Positions 9,226 to 17,740 of a stretch of DNA of 46,709 bases are shown one piece after another. The position numbers were made by a program, and so were the translations under genes. The DNA comes from Verrucomicrobiales bacterium (lineage in GTDB: Bacteria; Verrucomicrobiota; Verrucomicrobiia; Verrucomicrobiales; DEV007), in NCBI GenBank assembly GCA_029233965.1, contig JARGOP010000020.1, forward strand, positions 1 through 46,709. The letters run 5' to 3'. The notes under the pieces are model-generated. The model saw nothing but the letters and a program-made list of their open reading frames with translations, searched no databases and was not told where the DNA came from. How positions within the stretch are numbered: the first letter of the stretch is position 1; each line of letters opens with the position of its first letter.

Positions 9226-10629
9226 TTAGTCTTCGATGTTTCGGAAGTCCCATTCGCCAAGAGGTCCCGGGATGAGTTCCCGTTTTAATGGCTCAAGGCC
9301 TTTGATGATGAGGTTGAAAATGTCCGTAACGACGACCTTCTGACTGCCGTAGTAGCCGTGTCCGAGCATACTCGTGTCGATGCCGGAGGCATTGACCGTG
9401 TCCATGCCGCCGAGGACGTGGAGGCTCGCTCCGGAAAGACCGAGGCGGCTGTTTCCATGGATGCCCTGAGAGAGCTTCAGAGCGGCGTCGTCCGAGGAGG
9501 CATACATCGTCAACTTCTCCGTTGCGACGGACAGTTTGGGGAAGATCTGATCCTTGAAAATATCTGCATCGATATCGGGCGCTGCGAGAATCACATTGTG
9601 CAGGTCAAGGTCGAAGCCTTCATCCTTTGCATTGGCGAGGGCGTAGCTGAGGACCCGGGTTCCCATGCTGTGTGCGATCACATGAATTTTGTCGATCTCC
9701 GTGTTTTCCTGCAGATCCATGAGGAATTGCGTGAGATGGGGAATCGACCATTCGGCGTTCGCTTCATCGACGGTGTAGGCGGTGAGTGAGGCTTTCGAGG
9801 GCCAGCTGTAGGTCATAGCAACGCCACCGAAATCGAGATCGAAGGCAATCTGGCCGGTGCGACGCACGGCATCATCAAAAGCGACATTGAAACCGTGAAT
9901 AAAAAGGAGGGCTTCGTTTTTCGGCCGCTCTCCGGCAGTCGAACTGACTGTGCTGAAAAAAGTTTTGGAATCCATTTTCTCGAGGTCAAGAATGACGACA
10001 TGCTTCTTCGGAGACTCGGAGAACTCCAACTTGTACCACTTGGGACGTTCCACGACACCAATCTGGTGATGAAGCGGGATCGAAACAGTGGTTTTTCCAT
10101 ATTCCATGGGACCCTCGCGATTCCGCTCACCGCCGTATTGCCCGTTGCTTCCTTCGGCCTCTGTGGGTTTCCGGTTGGTTCCGTAGAACACGTCAACCGT
10201 GTGATATTCCCTGGATTCAGGCTCCACTTTTGCGGGGACCCGGGTAATCACGGTGCGAGTCTGGAGGCCGAAACCGCCGTCGTCGGGGGGAGTGGTCGTG
10301 ACAACGGGAGGTTCGGCCGGAACCGGAGGCATGGTCTCAGTCACCGGAGGCGCCGGCTTCGGCGGGACGGGAGGTGCCACTTCCACGACGGGAGGAGCCG
10401 AATCTGTTCCGGGAGAAGCCACCTCAACGGGCGCCGGGGCAGGAGGAGCGGGCTCGACTGCGACCGGAGGCGGTGTTTCCGCCCCGGGGTCATCGACGTT
10501 TTCGTCTGTTGTCGGGGGAGCGCCACAGCTGACAACGAAGAGGGCTGCTGTGGCCAGAATCGGGATTCCGAAAGCTTGACTGCCGACCTGCCTGATTCGA
10601 TTCCAAACGGAGATGCTTGTTGGTTTCAT
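9226..10629 (-). CDS. Lipoprotein alpha/beta hydrolase (DUF900 family) with proline-rich linker
   Basis: The N-terminus carries a lipoprotein signal with the lipobox-like end Val-Val-Ser-Cys35-Gly, so the protein is probably anchored to a membrane. Residues about 37-115 form a Pro/Ala/Val/Glu-rich, low-complexity linker that likely spans periplasmic space. The hydrolase domain follows from about 140: VDVFYGTNRKP opens it, as in DUF900 proteins; LLFIHGFNVAFDDA holds the oxyanion region; and the nucleophile elbow Ala-His-Ser321-Met-Gly is clear. An acidic residue in LAAPDIDADIF and a histidine in LGHGYYG near the C-terminus could complete the triad. The substrate is unknown. It is first in a minus-strand group with msrA (10-base gap). 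Confidence 0.85.
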   Translation of the reverse strand: MKPTSISVWNRIRQVGSQAFGIPILATAALFVVSCGAPPTTDENVDDPGAETPPPVAVEPAPPAPAPVEVASPGTDSAPPVVEVAPPVPPKPAPPVTETMPPVPAEPPVVTTTPPDDGGFGLQTRTVITRVPAKVEPESREYHTVDVFYGTNRKPTEAEGSNGQYGGERNREGPMEYGKTTVSIPLHHQIGVVERPKWYKLEFSESPKKHVVILDLEKMDSKTFFSTVSSTAGERPKNEALLFIHGFNVAFDDAVRRTGQIAFDLDFGGVAMTYSWPSKASLTAYTVDEANAEWSIPHLTQFLMDLQENTEIDKIHVIAHSMGTRVLSYALANAKDEGFDLDLHNVILAAPDIDADIFKDQIFPKLSVATEKLTMYASSDDAALKLSQGIHGNSRLGLSGASLHVLGGMDTVNASGIDTSMLGHGYYGSQKVVVTDIFNLIIKGLEPLKRELIPGPLGEWDFRNIED

Positions 10630-10817
10630 GAGTGCGTTGGCTTCAAGTAAAGCAACAGCTGTTGAAGCATTTTTGCAATCAACAAACGGGCCGTGAGAGC
10701 GACGAATAAGGGCGGAATTTCATGCGACTGTTCCGATCTGATTTCTACAAATTCGTGCCTGAATCTTCATGGTCCGCGGATTGCCTTTCCTTTCCGTTAC
10801 GCTCAGAATGGCATTCT

Positions 10818-13800
10818 ATGGCATCCCGAATTTCCTGTTTCGCTCTCAGCGTTCTGTTGTCCGTTTTTCCGGTCTTCGCTGAGGAATCGGAATCAATAGA
10901 GCGTCCCAATATCCTTCTCCTCCTGGTGGATGATTTGAAGCCCGCTCTGGGATGTTATGGTGATGAAACCGCGCAGACTCCCCATCTTGACGCACTGGCG
11001 GCGAGAGGGATGCGATTCGATGCCGCGTATTGCAATCAAGCCGTTTGCGCCCCTTCCCGTTTTACCTTGATGTTGGGAGCGCACTCGACGTCGACGGGCC
11101 TCTATGGCCTCGGAAGCGATCTTCGCGCTGTTCTGCCCGAAGCGGTCACTCTGCCTCAATACTTTGCGAAATACGGGTACCGGACGGAATCACTGGGCAA
11201 GATTTTTCATATCGGTCATGACAACGAAGGTGATCCCGAATCTTTTTCGGTTCCGCATTTCAAAGAGAAAGTCATCGAATATGTGGACCCGGCGAGTACC
11301 CCCGGCGGTCAGCTCACCCGCGAGGAGGCGATGTTCACGAACGCGCGGAAAACCAATCCTGAGATCGGGGACTACAACAAGCTCCCGCGGGGCGCGGCCT
11401 TCGAGTCGCCTGAGGTCGACGATGAGGCCTACGCCGACGGCCGCGTCGCGAGGGAAACCCTGGCGAGACTTGCCGCCGCAAAAGAGCGTCGCGAATCGGA
11501 AGGAACGCCATTCTTCATTGCCGCCGGCTTCGCCCGTCCCCATCTTCCGTTTTCGGCTCCGAAGAAATACTGGGACCTTTACGATCCTGACCTTCTCCCC
11601 ATGCCTGCGGAGGAGGAGTTGCCGGAAAATTCACCGACGGTGGCGCACAAGCGGGGAGGGGAGATCCGGAATTACTTCCCGGTTCCGGATAAAGGTGATC
11701 CTGCCCGGATTTCAGACGAGCTGAAGCGGGAACTGATTCATGGCTACTATGCGAGCACGAGTTACGTCGATGCTCAGATCGGCAAAGTCATCGATGGGCT
11801 CGATGAACTCGGTCTTGCCGAAAACACCATCATCGTGCTTTGGGGGGATCATGGATTTCATCTCGGTGATCTCGGGATCTGGACGAAGCACACAAACTAC
11901 GAGCAGGCGAATCGCATCCCGATTCTCTTCGTCGCGCCCGGCGTGGCGGAGCCGGGAAGTTCGACGGGGCAACTCACGGAGACGGTGGACATTTATCCGA
12001 CCCTTGCCGAACTGGCCGGTTTGCCGGCACCCCGGGGCCCGCAACCGATGGACGGAGTCAGTCTCGTCCCGGTCTTGAAAAACCCGGAAGTGCGCGTTCG
12101 GGATCATGCCTTTCATGCCTACCCGAAAGGGAAGATTGGCCGGGCGATCCGAACCGATCGCTACCGGCTCGTGGAATGGAAGAACCCCGGTGCGGATCCT
12201 TCGCAGGCTGAGTATGAATTGTATGATTACGCGGAGAACGATCTTGAGCTGGTGAATATTGCCGGCGGGAAGCCGGAGAAGCTTTCCGAACTCAAGTCGA
12301 TTCTTCAGCAATACCCTGAGGCGGTGGGTCGGGATTCCTCACCGCCGGCTGCGGCGAAGAAGACAGCGAATCAGTCAGGCGGGGTGGAGCTGGAGGAGTA
12401 CGCCCCTCTCATCGCGAATGTGCCGCTGAAGATTCACGCCGAGGTTCGGCCGAAAGGAGACCGGGCCGAAGGCGTGGTCCTCGCGCAGGGTGGTCGGGAA
12501 CACGGCTATGCTCTTCATTTTGTGCAAGGACGGCCGGCCTTTGATGTGAGAGTGAACGGAAAGGTCAGCCGACTCATCAGCGAAGAGCCGATGAAGGGGA
12601 TCATTCGACTGGATGCTGAACTCAACGAAGAGGTGATGACGTTCTCGATTAACGGAGGTGAGCCTCTTTCCAGGCCCTCGCCCGGACTGATCCCGAAGCA
12701 GCCACAGGACGGGCTTTCGGTCGGCCTCGACCGGCGTTCTGCTGCGGGCGATTACGAAGCGCCGAATCCGCTGACGGTCATGATTTCCAACACCCGGGTC
12801 GAGGCGGGGGGGAATCCTCCTGCAGTCGCGGGAGCGATGACACCCGGGGAGATCCGGGCCGGATTTGCTGCTCATGACCGGGCCCTCTTCGTGAAAGAAG
12901 GATGGATTCGCGATCCGTATCTCATTACCGGACCGGACGGCTGGATGTATCTCACGGGGACAACACCGCTGAATGGCGATCCCAGAGAAGAGACAGATCC
13001 CTACAACACCGGCCTCGGTGATGAATCCATCGTCGGTTGGAAAGCGAATGTCTGGCGGAGCAAAGACTTCGCGACCTGGGAATCACTTGAGGCCCCGTTC
13101 TCGTTGAAAGACGGGATCTGGTATCAATCCATTCCGGAGGCCTTCAGCAAAACGCCGGAGAAACACTGGTTCCTCTGGGCGCCGGAACTTCACTGGATCG
13201 AATCGATGAAGAAGTGGGCCCTGGTCCACACCAGCCCGACTCCGGTGGCGGGCGCGAATCTTTCGCTGAGTGCCGGTCCCGAAGTGGCCGGTCCCTGGAC
13301 AAACCCCATGGGCGTTGCCATTCAAAAACGCCATGACCCCTCTCTCTTTCGAGATGACGACGGCACCTGGTGGATGGTGTGGGGAGCCACGAAAATTGCC
13401 CCCCTCGAACCTGACTTCTCCGGTTTTTCCGGAAAGGAGATCGCGATTTCGCCCGGAGGTGACACGAAGCAGATGGGGCATGAAGGATGCCTCATCATGA
13501 AGATTGAAGGGAAATACGTCCTCTTCGGAACCGGCTGGTCGACGGGGGAAATGCGCCGCGGAAGCTACAATCTCTACTACGCGGTTGCCGATCACATTAC
13601 CGGCCCCTACAGCGAGCGGAAATTCGCGGGTCGTTTCCTCGGGCATGGAACCCCGTTTCAGGATCCGGAAGGGCGCTGGTGGTGCACCGCATTTTACAAT
13701 GCCAATGTGCCTCCTCTCAGCCGGGAAGGAATTGAGAATCGCGATCTCAGTGATACCGCGCAAACGATCAATGCGAGGGGCACCACGCTGGTTCCACTGG

Positions 13801-13898
13801 ACGTGAAATTGCTCGACGATGGAGAGCTCTGGATCCGGGCGAAAGATCCGGCCTACGCCACGATCGGGCTGGATGAGGCTCAGGAGTTTGATCGTTGA
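10818..13898 (+). CDS. Three-module secreted enzyme: sulfatase, LamG-like domain, GH43-like propeller
   Basis: A signal peptide (residues 1-21) is followed by an iduronate-2-sulfatase-like domain (about 28-490), with LLVDDLKPALG for metal binding, Cys77-Ala-Pro-Ser-Arg81 as formylglycine site, GKIFH and WGDHGFHLGDLG. A beta-sandwich resembling LamG/concanavalin-like domains follows (about 525-675; AEVRPKGDRAEGVVLAQGG). The C-terminal part (about 690-1020) looks like a GH43-type five-bladed propeller: WIRDPYLITGPDGWMYLTGT, WAPELHWI, RHDPSLFRDDDGTWWMVWG and HGTPFQDPEGRWW contain the usual acidic residues. This would let one protein remove both a sulfate and a sugar residue. There is no internal stop or frameshift, so the fusion is real in this sequence. 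The ATG at 10818 was preferred over 10722 because it starts the signal peptide. The 3' end overlaps the convergent PAP2 gene by 19 bases. Confidence 0.88.
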   Translation: MASRISCFALSVLLSVFPVFAEESESIERPNILLLLVDDLKPALGCYGDETAQTPHLDALAARGMRFDAAYCNQAVCAPSRFTLMLGAHSTSTGLYGLGSDLRAVLPEAVTLPQYFAKYGYRTESLGKIFHIGHDNEGDPESFSVPHFKEKVIEYVDPASTPGGQLTREEAMFTNARKTNPEIGDYNKLPRGAAFESPEVDDEAYADGRVARETLARLAAAKERRESEGTPFFIAAGFARPHLPFSAPKKYWDLYDPDLLPMPAEEELPENSPTVAHKRGGEIRNYFPVPDKGDPARISDELKRELIHGYYASTSYVDAQIGKVIDGLDELGLAENTIIVLWGDHGFHLGDLGIWTKHTNYEQANRIPILFVAPGVAEPGSSTGQLTETVDIYPTLAELAGLPAPRGPQPMDGVSLVPVLKNPEVRVRDHAFHAYPKGKIGRAIRTDRYRLVEWKNPGADPSQAEYELYDYAENDLELVNIAGGKPEKLSELKSILQQYPEAVGRDSSPPAAAKKTANQSGGVELEEYAPLIANVPLKIHAEVRPKGDRAEGVVLAQGGREHGYALHFVQGRPAFDVRVNGKVSRLISEEPMKGIIRLDAELNEEVMTFSINGGEPLSRPSPGLIPKQPQDGLSVGLDRRSAAGDYEAPNPLTVMISNTRVEAGGNPPAVAGAMTPGEIRAGFAAHDRALFVKEGWIRDPYLITGPDGWMYLTGTTPLNGDPREETDPYNTGLGDESIVGWKANVWRSKDFATWESLEAPFSLKDGIWYQSIPEAFSKTPEKHWFLWAPELHWIESMKKWALVHTSPTPVAGANLSLSAGPEVAGPWTNPMGVAIQKRHDPSLFRDDDGTWWMVWGATKIAPLEPDFSGFSGKEIAISPGGDTKQMGHEGCLIMKIEGKYVLFGTGWSTGEMRRGSYNLYYAVADHITGPYSERKFAGRFLGHGTPFQDPEGRWWCTAFYNANVPPLSREGIENRDLSDTAQTINARGTTLVPLDVKLLDDGELWIRAKDPAYATIGLDEAQEFDR

Positions 13899-14758
13899 AG
13901 GAGCCTCGATTTCACAAGAATCCAGGGCACGACGAACGAAGAGGCAATCCCGATGAGCAGCCCTCCAAGGGCGGGGGCCGAAACCCGCGGAACCCGGAGG
14001 GAAAAAATCACGGTGCGGAAGGCATAAGCCATCAAGGCGAGGAGGAAGATGCCCGCAATGGCGACGCCGAGACGATTCCATCCTGTGGGAGAAACGAAGT
14101 GTAAATACTTTCGTTCCAGACTCCGGCCAGAGAGCCAGGCGACATAGAAACCGGTGACGAGATACATTTTCCCGGTGGCATCACCGTGTGGCCAGAAAAG
14201 AATGAGGAGGATCGGGAAAAAGAAAAGCGCGGCCGAAGGAACGAGACCGCGGCAACACCCGGGAGCACAACGCTTCCGAAAGGCAAAAGCGGTAAGAAGG
14301 AGGAACCCGATCACGGCTCCTCCAAGAACGTCTTCCAGATCGTGGACACCGAGATAGAGGCGACTGGATGAGATCCCGGTGATCATGAGGACGGCAATCG
14401 CAAGGATCCATCGTTTCTTTGTCTCGACGGCAAGTCCGCCCCAAAAGACGATGGCCATAAGCGTGTGGCCGCCGGGCAGTCCGTAGCTTTCGGGCCTGAG
14501 ACCGTCGATCGCCAGCCCGGCAGGTGGCCTGGGATCCTGAAAAAGGTCTTTGAAAAACAGGGTCAAAACACCTGAGATCAGTGTGAGGATCGCGATCCTG
14601 CTGCCGGACTCCTTGTTCCAGCACCAATAGAGAAGTGGCAGGGCCCCGAAGAAAAACTCGGTGAACCCGAGGAAGGTGAAGACTGTAAAGACCGGAGTGA
14701 GCGCCTCGTGTCGAAGCGGCAGCACCCATTCCATGTCGTGGAGGATCGAAGCAATCAT
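13880..14758 (-). CDS. PAP2-family membrane phosphatase
   Basis: This integral membrane phosphatase probably dephosphorylates a lipid phosphate such as undecaprenyl pyrophosphate or phosphatidic acid. The three family motifs are in order: KDLFQDPRPP (motif I, Lys...Arg-Pro), LPGGHTL (motif II, containing the catalytic histidine, with Gly where Ser is common) and SRLYLGVHDLEDVLGG (motif III, Arg...His...Asp). About eight to ten hydrophobic helices are present, including several after motif III, so at 292 residues it is longer than minimal PAP2 proteins. It converges on the sulfatase/GH43 gene with a 19-base overlap. The extended C-terminal helices have no recognised function. Confidence 0.88.
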   Translation of the reverse strand: MIASILHDMEWVLPLRHEALTPVFTVFTFLGFTEFFFGALPLLYWCWNKESGSRIAILTLISGVLTLFFKDLFQDPRPPAGLAIDGLRPESYGLPGGHTLMAIVFWGGLAVETKKRWILAIAVLMITGISSSRLYLGVHDLEDVLGGAVIGFLLLTAFAFRKRCAPGCCRGLVPSAALFFFPILLILFWPHGDATGKMYLVTGFYVAWLSGRSLERKYLHFVSPTGWNRLGVAIAGIFLLALMAYAFRTVIFSLRVPRVSAPALGGLLIGIASSFVVPWILVKSRLLQRSNS

Positions 14759-14824
14759 GTTTCCGCTTTGCCGTGACCAAAATGAGGAAGCGTTGGATTC
14801 CTTTGCCGATGGCCGCTAGGTTCC

Positions 14825-15034
14825 ATGATTATGAAGCTCAAGCAGAATCAGCTCTGGAAGCAAGGCGACCGGTTCTACCGCATCGTCCACCTGGAACGTC
14901 TTTCGGTCGACTACAAAACCGTCGATCCGATGGATCCGGAGGCGGGGAGTCATCATTCCGTGACGAAGAAAGAGTTCTGCCGCCTCATCAAAGGGGCCGA
15001 AGAAGTTCTTGATCCCTCGCTCTTCGGAATGTGA
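14825..15034 (+). CDS. Small conserved-looking hypothetical protein
   Basis: This is a 69-residue soluble protein beginning MIMKLKQNQLWKQGDRFYRIV. It is rich in charged residues, contains one cysteine and has no signal or membrane segment. The opening Leu-Trp-Lys-Gln-Gly-Asp-Arg-Phe-Tyr-Arg pattern suggests a small beta-barrel or SH3-like fold, but this is impression only. It sits alone between the divergent PAP2 gene and the convergent ThuA-like gene. A second in-frame ATG at 14831 could be the start. No family was recognised. Confidence 0.6.
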   Translation: MIMKLKQNQLWKQGDRFYRIVHLERLSVDYKTVDPMDPEAGSHHSVTKKEFCRLIKGAEEVLDPSLFGM

Positions 15035-15040
15035 GACCTT

Positions 15041-15916
15041 CTACTTTCCAAAGCCGTTCGCAGGGGTGCCATCGTCGTTCAAGTTCCCGGTGACCCAGAG
15101 GAGGCCACGGGTGACGAGATCGAGGTAGCGATCATCCGCAACGGTCTCATTGAAGTGACCCAGGCTCGTGCTGAAGATTCTGGTTTTCTTCGGGCCGTAA
15201 AGATTGGTCCAAGCGACGACTGCGATGGCTTCTTTTCCGACTGCATTCGGATCCGCCGGTTGTCCTTTTTTCGGCTTCGGAAACTGAATCTGCTTTCCGG
15301 AAACGAGCGGGTGTGCTGCGTCAAAAGTTCTCAGGTTGTTGTAGAGCTCCTCGTCAATCGTCGTCCAGTCTTCCATCCCAACGGTGATGGGATGTTTCTT
15401 GTCGGTGTAGGTCAGGTCAATCGGGGCTTTGGGCCCGTGGCTGGTTGATTGCATGCCGATCATCTCATACCATCCGGCGTTGTCCGCGCCGTCGGTGACC
15501 GGCTCCTTGAAGATGCCCCGGCGATAGCTGTGCATCGCACAGTGGATGTTCACTGCGGGAACGCCGTCCCGGTGTGCCGCGAGAATGCGGTCAACGTAGG
15601 CAGGGTCGGTGACGTTGGCGGAGCATTCATCGTGAAGAACGACGTCAAAGCCTTTGGCCCAATCGGCGTTTTCGTAAATGGGGAAAGTGGCCCCGGTTGT
15701 CGTGTCGGCGGTGTATTCGACAACGACGTCGGCATGGATACGCGACTCGATCCCGACTTCGAGGATCGTTTTCTGCATCGCATAATCATGACAGCATCCG
15801 CCGATCACGAGAAGGATTCGCAGCGGCTTCGATTCGGATTCTTCGTCCGCTTGCACAAGCCATAAGCAACTGAGGCCGACGCTGAGCGCGATACACAGGG
15901 GAAGTATTTTTTTCAT
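15041..15916 (-). CDS. Secreted ThuA-like domain protein
   Basis: After a signal peptide (residues 1-23) the protein follows the ThuA-like (trehalose-utilisation, class I amidotransferase-like fold) pattern: LRILLVIGGCCHDY, GFDVVLHDECSANV, VPAVNIHCAMHSYR, then KHPITVGMEDWTTIDEELYN and TSLGHFNETV towards the C-terminus. In PVC bacteria such proteins accompany secreted sugar-modifying enzymes and often occur with DUF1080 and Gfo/Idh/MocA proteins. Their reaction is not established, although roles in keto-sugar metabolism are suspected. At 291 residues it is complete. It is preceded on the same strand by the YdcH-like gene, but a terminator-like hairpin lies between them. Confidence 0.85.
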   Translation of the reverse strand: MKKILPLCIALSVGLSCLWLVQADEESESKPLRILLVIGGCCHDYAMQKTILEVGIESRIHADVVVEYTADTTTGATFPIYENADWAKGFDVVLHDECSANVTDPAYVDRILAAHRDGVPAVNIHCAMHSYRRGIFKEPVTDGADNAGWYEMIGMQSTSHGPKAPIDLTYTDKKHPITVGMEDWTTIDEELYNNLRTFDAAHPLVSGKQIQFPKPKKGQPADPNAVGKEAIAVVAWTNLYGPKKTRIFSTSLGHFNETVADDRYLDLVTRGLLWVTGNLNDDGTPANGFGK

Positions 15917-15931
15917 GAGTAAAAACGCAAA

Positions 15932-15971
15932 AACTTCCCCGGATCCGACTATTCGAACCCTGCGGGAAGTT
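15932..15971 (-). terminator. Probable rho-independent terminator after the YdcH-like gene
   Basis: An 8-base perfect inverted repeat (AACTTCCC at 15932-15939 and GGGAAGTT at 15964-15971) with a 24-base loop lies downstream of the minus-strand YdcH-like gene. It is followed on that strand by the T-rich sequence TTTGCGTTTTT. The large loop makes it less typical. Confidence 0.45.
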
Positions 15972-15990
15972 CCGCGAAAAAAAGAATGAA

Positions 15991-16236
15991 CTATTGAGCC
16001 GCTTCCTGCAACATTGCAGCGAGCTGATCTTTGAGGTCGAGCCGCTTTTTTTTTGCCCCGGTCAAGACAAGGTCTTCCGGAGTTTCAATACCTTCCTCCA
16101 TGCGGAAGACTTCTTTGTCGGCTGCTTCATACTCTTCCATCAATTTGCGGAAGTGAGCGTTATCCATCTTGAGCTGATGGATTGCGTCGTGTTGCTCAGG
16201 GAATTCGGACAACAGGGGGTGGTGGTTTATTGGCAT
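15991..16236 (-). CDS. YdcH-like (DUF465) small coiled-coil protein
   Basis: This short helical protein of about 81 residues begins MPINHHPLLSEFPEQHDAIHQLKMDNAHFRK. The start, the heptad-like helix and the closing segment with KKKRLDLKDQLAAMLQ match the YdcH/DUF465 family, whose members are small cytoplasmic proteins of unsettled function. The ATG at 16236 was chosen because the family begins at the hydrophobic HPLLSEFP stretch; the open frame continues upstream to 16329 without family similarity. It is followed by a terminator-like hairpin. Confidence 0.78.
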   Translation of the reverse strand: MPINHHPLLSEFPEQHDAIHQLKMDNAHFRKLMEEYEAADKEVFRMEEGIETPEDLVLTGAKKKRLDLKDQLAAMLQEAAQ

Positions 16237-16315
16237 CCCCGAGCAAATCCCGTTTCTTGAGTTGAGTCTATCAGAAAGACTCGCAATGCTGCCGAATCGC
16301 GCAGCCATTGCCTGT

Positions 16316-16340
16316 TTTCTGAGCACCAATTGCTCAGAAA
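16316..16340. terminator. Strong intergenic stem-loop, possible terminator
   Basis: TTTCTGAGCA (16316-16325) and TGCTCAGAAA (16331-16340) form a perfect 10-base stem with a 5-base loop, in the gap downstream of the minus-strand parvulin gene and upstream of the YdcH-like gene. The stem can be extended by CTG/CAG pairs with one bulge. No T-tract follows on either strand, so it could instead be an mRNA-stabilising or attenuating structure. Confidence 0.4.
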
Positions 16341-16400
16341 CAGATCGGGTCGCGGAAGCGGCACCCGGAAGCGCCGCTCCCTGTGAAAAACCGGAGTGAA

Positions 16401-17474
16401 TTAGATTTCAGCGGGAACCTCAGGTCCGGCCGGTTCTGCAGGCGCGTCGGCTTCCGGAGAGGCCGGAGCAGCGGTCGGAACAATCTTCGCTCCTTCGCGA
16501 AGTTCCGTGAGATATGCTTCGATCTTTTCTCCCTTCTCCTGCTCGAAAAGATTGGTGGCAAGGTCCTCTTTGACCTCCTCGTAGGTCAGCGTCTTCGCCT
16601 CTTTGCGGTCGGTAACCTTGATGATGTGATACCCGAAATCAGTCTTCACGAGGTCTCCGATCTCACCGACTTTCTGTTCGAACGCGGCTTTCTCAAACTC
16701 AGGCACCATCTGGCCTGCGGCAAACTGCCCGAGGTCCCCGCCCTGAGCCTTGCTCGGACAGTCGGAGTGAGCGCCGGCGAGTTCAGCGAAATTCTCGCCT
16801 TTCGCCTCAGTGAGCTGTGCTTTGATGTCTTCCGCTGACTTCTTCTTTGCTGCGATCGCAGCTTCGTCGGTGAGGTCCCGGGTGGAGATGAGAATGTGGG
16901 CAGCGGAAACGCTGGCGTCCTGTTTGAACTCGTCAGGATGCTCATCATAGTAGGCCTTCACGGCAGTCTCTTCAGGCTCCTTAATGTCTGCTGTCACCTT
17001 GTCAAACAGCTGACGAATTTTGATATCGTCTCCGATTTGACCTTTGATTCTCGAAAGATCGACGCCGGCCTGAGCGGCATAGTCTTCGATCTTGATGCCT
17101 TCGGGGAGGGACTTTGCGATTTCAGCCATCTTTGCATCGACCTCAGCAGGAGGGGCCTTGAAACCCTCTTTGTCGGCGGCATTGATGAAAAGGGCTTTGG
17201 AGATGAGATCTCCCATCACCATTTGCTGCATTTGCTGCTGCACCATCGCAAGTTGCTCAGGTGGCATCTGCTGAAGCTGACGGCCGAATCGGGCCATCAT
17301 GATTTCGCGGACATCTTCCTCCGTGATCGGGGTGCCATCGACGGTGAGGAGGACGGGGCTGGAAGTGGCGGCAGCGGGAGCCGCAGCTTCATCCTGTGCC
17401 GTCGCCGGGTGGGAAATCGCAAGAAGGCTGAGCAACGCAAGCGCAGCCGTGAACATTGTAGTAAGGACTTTCAT
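16401..17474 (-). CDS. SurA/PrsA-like periplasmic peptidyl-prolyl isomerase (parvulin)
   Basis: This secreted chaperone/isomerase helps fold exported proteins. A signal peptide (1-26, ending ATA) is followed by an N-terminal helical SurA-N-like region (about 40-180: [19 protein letters not shown], rich in Met and Gln). The parvulin domain occupies about 190-290 and shows [29 protein letters not shown] and [11 protein letters not shown], the conserved histidines and Gly-Asp-Leu-Gly of PpiC rotamases. A Pro/Ala/Glu-rich tail ends the 357-residue protein. It is monocistronic by appearance, with a divergent sulfatase 266 bases away; no clear promoter or operator was found in that gap. A periplasmic location fits the many secreted enzymes encoded nearby. 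Confidence 0.88.
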   Translation of the reverse strand: MKVLTTMFTAALALLSLLAISHPATAQDEAAAPAAATSSPVLLTVDGTPITEEDVREIMMARFGRQLQQMPPEQLAMVQQQMQQMVMGDLISKALFINAADKEGFKAPPAEVDAKMAEIAKSLPEGIKIEDYAAQAGVDLSRIKGQIGDDIKIRQLFDKVTADIKEPEETAVKAYYDEHPDEFKQDASVSAAHILISTRDLTDEAAIAAKKKSAEDIKAQLTEAKGENFAELAGAHSDCPSKAQGGDLGQFAAGQMVPEFEKAAFEQKVGEIGDLVKTDFGYHIIKVTDRKEAKTLTYEEVKEDLATNLFEQEKGEKIEAYLTELREGAKIVPTAAPASPEADAPAEPAGPEVPAEI

Positions 17475-17740
17475 GATTTAGCAGGTGTCAGGAGCGGATA
17501 GGCTCCCGGGGTTTCTGTCCGGTTCCCACGCAGAGAAATTGAACTTGGCGGAACGGATCGGTAGAGTTTCGGTCCAAATAGAGCAGGCACAACCCCATTC
17601 TTCGTCCGTAAAAGCGGTGATTTTATGCGTTTTCACCCCGGCGCGGGTCTGAAGCCAAACTCCGTGCAGGGCAGGAATAGCTCGATTTGGCGGAATCAGG
17701 GCTCGTTTTCCGGGCCGGTTTCGTGTCATCTTCCCGCCCT

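Noticed and set aside
9038-9253. A 71-residue open frame on the minus strand upstream of the msrA fragment
   Set aside because: It lies in a different frame from msrA and has no family features; the real upstream part of msrA is in the msrA frame and runs through the TGA.
10653-10664. Perfect 12-base palindrome CAACAGCTGTTG between divergent genes
   Set aside because: About ten perfect 12-base palindromes are expected by chance in a window this size, and no local regulator supports it.
15940-15963. GGTTCGAAT-like sequence on the minus strand resembling a tRNA T-loop
   Set aside because: No acceptor stem, anticodon arm or D-arm can be built around it; it is the loop of the terminator-like hairpin.
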